Positions 34,341-45,765 of a stretch of 64,000 bases of DNA are shown piece after piece (positions within the stretch are counted from its first letter, which is position 1; each line of letters opens with the position of its first letter). The DNA comes from Acanthochlamys bracteata (Eukaryota; Streptophyta; Magnoliopsida; Pandanales; Velloziaceae), in NCBI GenBank assembly GCA_019914995.1, contig CM034127.1, forward strand, positions 6,014,001 through 6,078,000, written 5' to 3'. A program made the position numbers and the translations under genes. Under the pieces are notes generated by a model. The model was given only the letters and a program-made list of their open reading frames with translations, searched no databases and was not told where the DNA came from.

Positions 34341-37300
34341 GAAGAGAATATAGAGTTCTATCAAGGAGAAAGAAAATCTCTAGAATCTAGCGAAGGAGTA
34401 GGAAAGAGATGAGTTGTTAATTCTGTTGAGAGGGTTGAGTTTGTGAAGGAGGCCAGCAGCCACACATTGGAGATCTCTTGTAGATTGCATGGTGGGCTTT
34501 AGAACCATGAGTTGATTGGTCTTTAATTTGTTAGAGATTTTTTCCAGCAGCTTTTTGAGGACTTAGAATAAAAATCAGATGTGTGACAGTGTATTTTCCT
34601 CATAGACATTAGGAAATTTTTTAAGGTAGAAAATGTGATTCAAACAAGTATTCTGAGAGTTTTGCCGTGTTCACATGATCGTAGGTAGAGATGATATCTT
34701 ATGAAACAGGGATATCAATTCCTGCAACGTGGTGGCTCATTAATGGGTGCAGACGGGTGGCCACACCTGCTTTAGCCAATATCCAGCAAGTTACAAGAAT
34801 TCAGTATCGTTATTTTCTGTAGTTGGCATATCAAAACTAGACTGTCCGAATTGACTAAAAAATATTGATCGGAAATTTAAATCAGTTCGAATTTATAAAT
34901 TAATCGGATCTGTGAATTGATTGGAATTGATCCGAATCTATGTGCATGATTTTTGAATTAACCTATTGATTCGGATGATTTTCGTGTTGATTCGTTGACT
35001 CGACTATTCGGATCAATCTGATGCTTATTATTTTTAACAAAGAAAAAACATATTCTTTCCGTTGTGTCTTCGGCTTTCTTAGAAAGATCTCATTTCTTTG
35101 AAGCTTCTCGTTTCTTTCTTCGTGCTCTTTTTCTCTACTTTTGACTAGAAAATTTTTCACCCATTTTCTTAATTTTTTGTTGCTCTCTTCTTCCTAATTC
35201 CTCTTCTTCCTCTACTTCTCATGTCTCCTTCTTCCCATCACTACTTTTGAATTGGATCTCACCTCTGCACAGTGGAGTAGTAATAAATTCTTGCCAGAGT
35301 TGGTCAACCGAAAGTAGCAAAATGCAGTTCGCAATTGAGAGATTCATCTTCCTTCTTCTATTAAGCTTTACAAACTTGGTTGTCAATCTTCTCTCCATCT
35401 CTCTCCGTGTTTTTCTTTCTAAATTTGTTTTTATTTATTCAAAGAAAGAATGAAACTTTTTTAACAATACAAGGTAGACACTCGTCTGGAGTGTAGGCAA
35501 ATCACCCACTATGTTGACTCTGTGGGTCAACCCATTAATCTGACTGGTCGATCCGCTATCATATTGATTCAGATAGATTTTTGAATCGATATTTGGTTCG
35601 GATCTATCAAATACGGTTATTTCAGATGATAGTCTCACTCAAATATAAATAAATAAATAAATAAATTCACTCCTAAGGAAATAATGAAATCTTTTATACT
35701 ATATCACGCACTTGTATAATATTTAATTATACTTCTTATATACTACACATGTCATGTCATATATATATATATGTATACATATGTTAAATATATCTAAAAA
35801 TAATATCTTAAAATAATTAACAATGAGATATTAGAATTTTGATCATAAGCTCCAACAAAAAATGGTAACCAATCTTGTGACCAAAAGAAGGAAAGATCCT
35901 TCTCAAAACGGTTTACCAAATGGATCAATATTTAGTTTTGTTTGAACAAATTTGTAACATGTTAATACATAGTTTAGAATTTGAGAAAATATTGCGAGAA
36001 GTACTTTGTGCGTACATACTTTATCAATTAACTACATATTCTTTATTTAAATACAATTTACCAATATGCGAACAAAAAGTTTAGACTTTATATTGACAGT
36101 TTCATGGATTCATCTATATACAATTTAATACCTTGTGAATACATATTACTTGACGCATAATTTATTGATTATCTGCATATAATAATTGATACTTTTTGTG
36201 TATGTTATTTTTAATTGGTTGAATACATGCTAGTGAAGGGTAGCTCGTAAGTTAGAATTCTTTTTTGGGGATAGTTGGGATACCATAGGATAATAAGAAG
36301 GATAGTCTTTTGTTTTCTGTTTGAAAGAATAAGACTAGCTTAGAGAAATAACTATTGGGATATAAATAGAATAAAAATAATTATTATAAAAAGTAAAACT
36401 ACACCTTATTGATATTTCTAGTGCTGAGGTATGAAGAATATATTTTACGTTTATTTAGAAAATATAGTCACAAAATAAAATGGAGCTAACTCTGGCGATA
36501 TATATCTAAGAAATTACAAACTATTCTACCATACTCCAACAAAGTAAAGGGCAACAAGAAAATTTCACAAAAATATATGAGGGATACAAATTACATAAAA
36601 TGATAAACTAGAATTTTTTTGATTCTTAAGACTTAACTCTACTCTTAAACTATTTAATCATTGATTATTACTCTAACTACACAAAATGTCGATCTAGAAA
36701 TTTTTTAAGATTCAGTATATATAATGCTAGAGATATCAGATTCCATCTAATAATATACTATAACCAAGTATGGTAGAGCCAGCAAAGGGAGTTTTTTCAA
36801 TAAACTGCCCAAGAATTACCCTATGTGAGTTTTACAACATTATTTTTCTATTTTCATATCTTAGAGGTATCAATTCGTTGATAAATTCTAATTTTAGAGA
36901 AACTAATTCTAATATATGTTTATAAACTTTATCACTCAAATGCTTATTTAAAAAATCTAAAATCCAAAATCTGTCAAGAAGAAGAAAAAGTTGAGCAACA
37001 TGTCAAAGGATAAAGGGTTCTTTCCAAAACTAATTACCAATAAAAGTTTGAAATTAAGTCTTTATGAGTATCATATTAGGATTATAATAAGTACTATTAG
37101 AGTAAATCTCTATAACACCTACCTTCTTGCGGCGATTATTTTTATTTTTATTTCATTTTATTTTTTTATTTAAGTGAAATAAGCTATCTGCTCTGAAATA
37201 AAGCAAACTATTTTGTTCAAAATTAAAATAGATAACTGTTTTTGAATGAAGTGGGCTAGCTGTCCTTAAGTGAAGTGGGTTATTTTGTGCTGAAATAAAA

Positions 37301-38384
37301 TAAATTATAAAAGAAATGAAATGAAGAATTTGCCTTGAATAAATTGAACCATAAAGACCTCTAAATAAAGTGGATAATAAAATTAGCTTTAACACATATT
37401 TTAAACCAATTCGGCTCTACATGCTCGAATATTATGTAACTAACTTATAGTTTTTGTCAAAATCAATTGGTAATAAAAAAACTAAATCTAAATTTTATTA
37501 ATATCATCTCAAAATTATGATAAACAATGTGAAATTAAATCTTTTTAATTGTTTTCAGTTTTGCCTTTCTTATAAACAGAGTTAAATAAATATCATTCAA
37601 CTAATGTTTTAAGAAAACTAATCCAAACAATTTAAATATGAATTAATGGATAAAATAAATTCGTAACTAAATTGAATAATCCTAGAAACTCTTGCAAAGG
37701 AAGTTGGGTTTTAATGAGTATATTTTCAAATTAAACTATTACGATTGGCACCATTCTATTAGTTTCTTAACTGTAATGTCGATCATAATTCCTCTTTAAT
37801 TACTACATATCATATGTAAGTTCTCCTCGTCTTAAATGAATTGATCCTTTAAGGTTATCATGTATTTTCCATTTTCAAATACATTACTATTTTAACATTA
37901 AACCACATAAAATGTCAAATTCCAAAATTAATGCTCTCATTGGAAAGCGTTTGGTTGATTCCCTTGATGATCTCATGTTTAAAATCTCGATTTAATTAAT
38001 TTGATCGCTAACAATTGCCATTGAATTTAACATTATCAAAAATCTGTCAAAATTTTTATTAAAATTTTATAAAATAAGATCAACGCATCCGATCCAAGCT
38101 AAAGAATAAAATATAATAACAAGAAAAAAACGAAAATAGAATAAAGAAAAATAAATGAAAAAAAGAGAAAGAAAGAAAGTATATAAAAGTTGAAAATGAA
38201 AAAAAAAAACAAGATAAAAGGAAAAGAAAATATAAAAAAAAGATATAAAAAGTGGAAGATATAGTAAAAAAAATTAAGATGGGCTTATATTTTCTGAATG
38301 CCTCCTCAAACAAATTTCATGGTACATCGAACTCAACCAGACTACCGTCTTACCCAACACCTAAGGTTGCTTACAACCAAGCTT

Positions 38385-38877
38385 TTAGGGAATATTTAAA
38401 ACTATTTAGAATTAAAAAATAACTTAAAATAAAGTTTATTTTGAAATTTTTAGAAACAGATTTAATATTTTTTTTAAAATAAAATAATAAATTTTTAATT
38501 CTTTTTAGAAAATTTAAAAATTATAAAATTTACTGAAAAATATAACTTTTTTAGAATGAAAGAAATAACGTGAACCGTAATCAAACATCTCTTTCGAGTC
38601 TTCACCAAGCTTCTACGGTGAGGGCTTAACACAAGCTCTCCGTGGTATTCGGAAGTACTTATAAAATTATTTTTTAAAAATTAAAAATATTTTTATTTTA
38701 TTTAAAAAAATTCATTTTTGACTAAAAGATAAAAATAAAAATTAATAACATTTTATGAAGTAAAATTTTTTAGAAAGTTGAAAAGTTTGAAAATTTTATT
38801 ATAGAGAGTCTATTAGAAAATGTAAAATTGAAAAGTTAGATACATAATTTTCTGAAACGCAGCCAAATAGTCCCTTC
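38385..38877. repeat. Two adjacent MITE-like blocks
   Basis: About 38385-38598 ends in TTTTAGGGAATATTTAAAAC and CAAACATCTCTTT; about 38640-38877 ends in GTGGTATTCGGAAGTAC and CAGCCAAATAGTCCC. Both are AT-rich, 215-240 bp, and share TTTTATTTAAAAAAATT and ATTTTTAGAAAA patterns with the clearer MITE copies. Degenerate; boundaries are approximate. Confidence 0.35.
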
Positions 38878-39314
38878 TTTCAACTTCTCAATACAAGTGC
38901 TTTTTGCATATATATTTTTCTCAATACAACTCGATACAATTCTAGTCTTCTTTATTTGCTATAGGGTCTTTCTCCAATTCTTCTCCAACAGTCATCAATT
39001 TGGGCATGCCTCATCGCTGGGAGCTGACTGCTATAGTACTCGGTGTGCATGGCATCCGATGGTTGCATGTTCTGACCGCAATGGCTCTTCTTTCTTCTGA
39101 TTCGTTAGCTCCTTCACAAGATCTGCTCATTTACATGTCTCTAGATAGGTTGGTGAATGATTACTGCCAGGAGCCTTTGGGTTCTAAGTTTCCTTTTAGG
39201 TATTCTGGCATGTTCTGCTTGGTGTCATGAGGTGTTCATTCCTTTAATTTGCATTCTTTTATCCAATTTCTGTTTTGGAGTCTTTTATAGCTTCAAAGTT
39301 GAGGGTTAACTGTG

Positions 39315-39980
39315 AGTAGATTATTCTCAAATTTAATAAAAATAAGATGAAAAGTGAGTTAATTAGAGATTTTTATAATTTATTGGCTTAAGTATTTGAA
39401 TTGAATTTTAGTCTTTCTAGTGTATGGCTGAACTTTTTATGTCTTATTTTAGTTAATTTTTTTAGTATTGTATCCTTCGAAAATAGTGTTATCAAAGTTT
39501 GATCATTTTGGTTAGAAATTCGATGCATGTAATAGCTCTCGCTGATAGTGGATGAGCAAATTAAAAGTAGTGTGACTTATATGTGCTTCCGCAAAGTGTG
39601 AACGAAGATTCGGAGTAATTTGGATTTAGATGTTTGGCTTTTAGTTGCACAAAAATAGTGCTCAGGCAAATAAAAGGTGCATATTATAGCTCTAGCTGGT
39701 AGTACGACGAACATGTTAGAACAGAGTGACTCATATGAGCTTCTACAAAATGTGAATAAAGATTAAATATGAGTAGCTCACTTTTGAAAGAAATTATTAG
39801 ATTAAAAGTGAGTAGATCAGTTGCATATTGAATAAAAATAAGATGAAAATACGGTTAATATACTAGACAGTATTATAATCTATTGGTTTAAATTTTTGTA
39901 TTAGTCTGAACTTTCTATTGTATGAGCCGGACTTTTTCGCTGGCTTATATTGGTTAGTTCACTATTTTATCTCCCCAATA
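39315..39980. repeat. Nested duplicated blocks (A-B-B'-A')
   Basis: Block B at 39519-39615 (GATGCATGTAATAGCTCTCGCTG...GTGTGAACGAAGATT) recurs at 39677-39765 (GGTGCATATTATAGCTCTAGCTG...ATGTGAATAAAGATT). Flanking block A (about 39315-39480, AATAAAAATAAGATGAAAA...GTCTTTCTAGTGTATG) recurs at about 39812-39980 (AATAAAAATAAGATGAAAA...GAACTTTCTATTGTATG). All copies are direct and clearly diverged. The origin is unknown; it could be a degraded repetitive element. Confidence 0.6.
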
Positions 39981-41186
39981 TAAGGAATGGAAGATATGAT
40001 GTTGAGACGATCTTCCTTTGACTACAAAATCTGAAAGGGTGTTGGTGCTACTAGATGGTGTTTTATCAGTGCTTACTTTTCGTGGTGTTTCTTTTGATTT
40101 GTCCGATGGATCTTGCTAAGATTCTCACGTGGTCTTCAAGAGCAAGTAATGCTGATCACTGACTTGTCTCTTTGCTTGATGAGTTTTGCGAGTCTTCACT
40201 GTAAAATCCTCTATATCTCAGTTCAAGTAAGCCTTGAAAATATGCACAAACTGGGTCTATAATGAGTTGTGCATGCAAGAGATGATGATGTTCACTTGTA
40301 GCATTCTTCTTCAACAGATTTGATGCATGGGTTCGTGAGCTTTGTGGTGGAATCTCTTTTATGTATGCAGGTCTTGAACTGCTGAAAAGATCTCCTCCAA
40401 ATTACTCTAGAAATCGTATCGAAATCATTTGAAATGCATGACCACTTTTGCATTGAATCAGGCAAAGCTGTTTAGTGGATCAGAAGCCTTGCAGTTGACT
40501 GTTGATTCTTGTAATGTCTTTGGTGTTCTATTCCTGTATACTAATCAAGCACATTAAGTTCTCTAAAGTATGAACAATAATTCTCAATTCTTTGTTATCA
40601 CGGAATTTCAATATAAATAAAGTTAATAAGTTTGTATGAAAAATTATAATTAATATAAATTAGTTACTAAAATTATATATTTTTATTAGATATATTTTAA
40701 ATATTTAAAATTATTATTTTTAAGTAACACTTCATATTCCAATTCCTTTTGTTCTTTTTACTCCCAATTTATCTCCTTCAAAAGTCAAATACGTAACGAT
40801 TTTGGCACAGTCAATATTTGGTATTAAAGCTACCTATTTTCATTCAACCTCAAATCCCAAATCAGTATAATTCCTCTAATTACCTTCAGCCTAATTCTAA
40901 GTATAATTATAAAATCTAGACCTTATTATAAATAATGTTAGTGAATCACGATAGTCATAGTTCATGTGTTATTATATCATTTGGTTGAATAAAGTCAATG
41001 TTTTGAACCATGTTGGTCATAATCATGATACAAAATATTGCTCTTTGATTTACTATAACGAGCAACAATAACACAAAAACAAAAAAAAGCCATGAATGAA
41101 TTAATAGCTGGTTTCCATTGAATGGAAGAATCATGATCACAAGAAGCTCTCTCACAGAATAAAAATTTCTTAGCACTTGATGATTA

Positions 41187-43413
41187 TTATTGAGATCGAA
41201 CTGAGCTCTTCTTCCATGCCTTGAACTCAGGATCATCGAGCATTCTTTCCACTTCCTCGAACTGCAACCCTTTAGTCTCAGGTACATTGAAGAAGATAAG
41301 CACAAACGCCAATGCCGAAATGCCACAGAATAGAAGGAATGTCCAAGCAGTGCCTAGAGCTTCTGTCAAGCTAAGAAATGTTTGCGTCACAATAAGGTTA
41401 GAAACCCAGTTCGACACTGCTGCCATTCCGCCACAAATACCACGGTACTTGAGAGGATAGATTTCAGAGTTTACGATCCATGGAATGGTTCCCATGCCTG
41501 GAGAGTATGAGATGATATAAGCTCCAAGTCCAACAAGTGCTAGCCATCCAAAGCTGCTGGGGCATCCTTTAGTGTACCACTCGCGTTTTACAGCGCGACA
41601 TGTGTTTTTGTTCTGTTCATTTACTGCCAGGCATGCTCCCGCAAGAAGCTGCCAGATTTTTTTAATCATGAATCAATAATCAAAAACTTTAGAATTATAT
41701 TTCCATCATTATGGCAAACAAATTTGTAGTTTTCATTCTCTAAAAGCAATATCTAATGTTATAATTAATGAGATGCTTACCTTGTTTCCTTCATGAGCAC
41801 AGAAACCACAATCGGTGGCTTTTAAGCAGTTCATGCACTTCCACTCAACGCTTGGGTTGAACTGGGGGCAAACTGTGGTATTGCCGAACGATCGGGTCTC
41901 AGCAAACACTAACAAGCGGCGAATGTGTAGACACACCAAAGAACACACCACCGAGCATTGCAAGACAGATAACAATTCCCGACAAACTGATCAACACCAA
42001 CCTCCTTCCAGATTTATCGACAAAGTATATGCTGACAATGGATCCAAATGCATTGAGACCGGAGGTAATAAGGGAAAGACCAAGCGCAGTTTTATTGGAA
42101 GCAAAACCAGCTAGTTGAACTATTGTGGGGCTGTAGTACATCACTGTGTTGATGCCGACTAGCTGTTGGGCTACTGGAAGTAAGATACCAGCTTTGAGTC
42201 CTCTACGAACAACCCTGCTCTTCCAAGCTTCCCCTATTTTATTAAACAGATGATCCTCATCGCCTTGTTCCGATTCAATAGATTGTTGTAGCGCATCGAT
42301 TTCTTTGTCCACCTCTTGTGGAGGATATATTTTCTTCAGGATCTCTACAGCTTCCGCTTTCCTTTCCTATTTCGTCGCTAGAATATGAGATAAAAATAAA
42401 GCGAGAAATTTATCAAAAAAACATGAAACGAGAAAGAGTGATTGTTATGTTCTATATAGCCACCTTGGTGATTCAGGAAGCGTTATCATCAAAATAAACT
42501 GAATAAGGGCAGGAATGCCTGCAACTCCAAGCATCCATCGCCATGTTCCAGGTGCCTGCATACATTGTAAAAGAAAAAAATGATGGCAAAATTTTTTCAC
42601 ACCTTATCAAAATCAAATGGGTGTTCAAATAGTGGAATGAGTTGCAAGAGTTGTGAAGCATCTGATTCGTGTGTACCTTCGACAAAGCTAGATTGACAAG
42701 GTAGGACAGGAATTGTCCGCCAGTAATGAGCAAGCCGTTTGTGCTAACAAGGGAACCTCTTATTCTAGCAGGAGATGCTTCTGAAATGTATAGTGGAGAT
42801 GTCATTGAAGCCATCCCAACTCCAAATCCAACAAAAATACGACCGAGGATAATAATTCCAGGAATTGGGGAAACAGCCATAACAATAGCACCGATGAAAA
42901 ATAAAATGTCAGCAAATATGATTGAGGGTTTCCTTCCAAACCTATCATTCATCCATCCACCAAACGCAGCACCTACGATGGCTCCAGCAACTGCCATGCT
43001 AACAATTGTTTCCTGCAAATGAATTTGCACCAAAATCTCAGAATCAAATTTACAAGAACGCAAAGCTTCTGACAAAAACTTCCCCATGAAAATTACCTGC
43101 AAAAATGTGCTTCTCTCAACTTCCTTGAATTCATCTCGAATGTAAAGAACCGCACCCGATATAACACCTAAAAGAAAGAGCAGCAGCATATATATATCAT
43201 ACATAATAGACATTCAAAACCATGTCAATAACATGCTCAAGTATTATTGAATTGGAATCAAACTCTAAATTTACATTTACCTGTGTCATAACCGAACACG
43301 AGTCCTCCGATACCTGCAGAAAGTGAAAGTTGCAAAATATAGGGACGTTTCCAGGACAAGTTCAAACATTCCCTGAACTCAGTCTTATCTGTCTTATGAA
43401 CTCCTCCTTCCAT
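41187..43413 (-). pseudogene. Inositol transporter-like (INT2/INT4 type) gene with two lesions
   Basis: Six coding segments on the minus strand: 43413-43281, 43167-43097, 43012-42677, 42555-42451, 42366-41781 and 41648-41187, equivalent to about 563 residues (Arabidopsis INT4: 582). It is an MFS proton/inositol symporter with 12 membrane segments. Hallmarks are [47 protein letters not shown] and VPETKGLQFEEVE. The Cys-rich extracellular loop (C-MNC-CGFC) between helices 9 and 10 is the PSI domain that separates INT2/3/4 from INT1. Two defects are visible. The fourth segment, ending at WLYR (42451), has no GT donor and meets TAA two codons later. One extra base in the AAA run at 41904-41906 shifts frame within segment five. 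The other exon joints are canonical, and conserved residues are largely kept, so decay would be recent, or the assembly has errors. Confidence 0.8.
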
Positions 43414-44555
43414 CGTATGCAGTGACGAGACCAATATTCATACAGATCAAGGAAAAATACTGTATATGCCCCAGGTTGGAGATCTTGATCAAGTTCCTGC
43501 AAATAAGATCCAGTATGCAATCTTCAACATGTGTAGAAAATAATATGAAGCTTTGGGATTCTTTCTACTGTCATCAAACAATGAGTACAATTACATATAG
43601 CCAGAATTTGTATTTATTATATGGAAACTATAAATAAGAAAGTTCTGAAAAATTTTCATAATCAAGTTGAACTATTTTAGGAATGAGATTTGCACCCCTT
43701 GATTTCCGCTAATAATATGGTCATTTGTTTTGCTCAAATACTAATGAATTATAGTCATATCAGGTTTTAGATCATAGTTTTCCCACTACGTTCATTAAGA
43801 AGAATAATTTTGCCGTAATTTGCCACAGAGTTCATTTAAGAGAAAAGATTCTTTGCTTGTATAGCTAGAAATGTCGGTGGTAGTACGTGTATACGTACGT
43901 GTGTATATTAAGTTAAGAAAATATGAAGAACTTGTATCCTAATTTCTGGTAGATTCGTAGGAAATGGCTGCAATAACTTCTCAAGAGGTATTGACATCGA
44001 GAAACCAATAGGCATATAAAAGTTAAAAATTCAGCAAACGAAATTAAAAGCCTGCCTGAAATACTCCATCATCTTAAACGTAGGCAAATCCTTCAAATTC
44101 CTAGGCCAAAACATCTGGTTCTTGAGCAATATTGCATGTCAAAAAAAAGGTGCGAAAACTGATAAAAAAATATATATCTAATAAAAGCTCTTTATTGATT
44201 GAATCATAACATGCATAACATTAGCAATCCCTAAAATAATGAATGACAAACACAAAAAAAAAAAAGAACCCGAAACGACGGACAATGGGAATCCATGTTC
44301 ACGTCCATGAAGATCAATTATTTTCCATGCAGTTCTCCAATCAAAACAAAACTATATAATAAAATCTTACCGATCGAATGCCACCTGATCAATTGCACCA
44401 AATTCGACTCAGAAAATTAGGGTAAGTGTTTTCTTCAATCTCTTCAATATCTTCCAGAAGAGAAGATAATGAGAGACAGAGAGAAAAAGAGATGTATCTA
44501 TGAAGAGAGGGTTTGTTGAGAGAAAATTTAAGAGACGTGCATTATTGGAATGATT

Positions 44556-44561
44556 TTTATA
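44556..44561 (-). promoter_or_regulatory. TATA-like box upstream of the INT-like gene
   Basis: The minus strand reads GTATAAAAATC here, about 1.1 kb upstream of the INT-like start codon. If used, the leader would be long and probably contains an intron. A TC-rich tract follows at about 44460-44520, as is common near plant transcription starts. Weak evidence. Confidence 0.3.
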
Positions 44562-44569
44562 CATGTTCA

Positions 44570-45760
44570 CAAGACTATCTATTTAGGTGGACATGAAAAA
44601 AAAGAGCGGGGCAAAGCAAAAACTGGGGGGGAAAAAACAGAATTCAACAGTTACGAACGAGTCCTTAAACCTAGCTCCTATTATAGGAAAATTAATTGAT
44701 AGAGATCAAGGGCCTTAAAATTATTGGTTTCTATTATTTCTGATGAATTTTTGAAGGTGTTCAATTTTCTTGGATGAGGTGGTGTTTGATCGATCGATAT
44801 TGCGGGTAGGTTCTTTTGTATAATTGAAGATAGGAGATAAAGCATATGTTCTTGGAACGTTAGCTTGTTTTATTGATGGACTTAACTGAGAGCTAGCAAG
44901 AGTTAAGTTTCTGGTGAGAGTTTTATCAGTAATGTAGACTAGATAAAAGTTACCCATCTTTCTTAATCCAATGAACCAATAAAAATGGTTCAGTCCTCAT
45001 TTCAAAATCTGTCGAGTTTGTTAACAAGTCCAAATAATGTTCGTTGGTTTTGTTGTTTAACAAAATAAAAGAAATGCCCAAAGAAAAACGTATATCAACA
45101 ATGCAATTGAGAACTAAGAGCACAAAAAACCTACCATCAATATTCATGTAATACCAACTACTGCATAACTATCATATTCCAAAAGTTTAATTGTTATTAA
45201 TCGAGCCATTTCCAAAAAGACATAAACCTGCAGGCTTCCTAATGCAAACAATACCAGATACCTCTGCCCAAAATAACAGAAGGGCATTCACTTGTCACCT
45301 ACAAATTGCCCCGCCTTTGGTATCATTCTCAACATAAGTAGAACATGGACTCGATGCATCCACAAAAACATATTGCATCTCTCTAGACTTTCCATACAAC
45401 TAGCCAACCAGATCAGTCACCTAAAAACAGCAACATCTATACTTTTCGTGCAAGTGCCAAATAGCTAATTGCTGGATGCTTGGCAAGGCACAATTTCATC
45501 AATCACTATGTTCTCTTTATTATAGCTAATCTGAGCAGCAGTTGAATGGAATACATAGCCAACTCCTGCTTCTTGTCCACAGTTGCGGAATATGACCAGC
45601 TTCACCACTCCAAGGTGGATTTCTGTAGCAGCATCCAGTTGATGATAAAGTGAAGCAAAATTGAAATGGATTTGAATCTCTTGGTATATGGAATAAAACA
45701 GCTATACAGGAGCTCATGATCAGATTGAATAATCCATCAAAATAGCTCATATGTTGACTG
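44570..45760. other. Intergenic region between PEX12 and the INT-like gene
   Basis: This lies between the PEX12 3' end and the promoter of the INT-like gene; both are transcribed on the minus strand. It should contain the PEX12 3' UTR near 45500-45760. No other coding or structured feature was seen. Confidence 0.45.
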
Positions 45761-45765
45761 AACAG

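Larger units (their letters stand above)
34400..40950. other. Long gene-poor AT-rich region with decayed repeats
   Basis: No gene could be supported in this 6.5 kb. It holds A/T tracts, (AAAT) and (AT) microsatellites near 35640-35775, two MITE-like blocks near 38.4-38.9 kb and duplicated blocks at 39.3-40.0 kb (listed separately). The stretches at about 38990-39230 and 40010-40560 are less AT-rich and gene-like in composition, but no frame shows a recognisable protein. They may be relics or untranslated sequence. Confidence 0.5.

Noticed and set aside
34840..35640. Repeated GATTCGGAT/GGATCAAT-like motifs as a possible transposon
   Set aside because: No convincing terminal repeats, target duplication or coding sequence could be matched by eye.
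38897..39230. Two overlapping plus-strand frames as a small gene
   Set aside because: No recognisable domain, no homologous motif and no good splice structure; composition alone is not enough.
41187..43413. Calling the INT-like gene fully functional
   Set aside because: No canonical donor exists after WLYR and the PSI loop is out of frame; without transcripts or accurate reads, intactness cannot be assumed.
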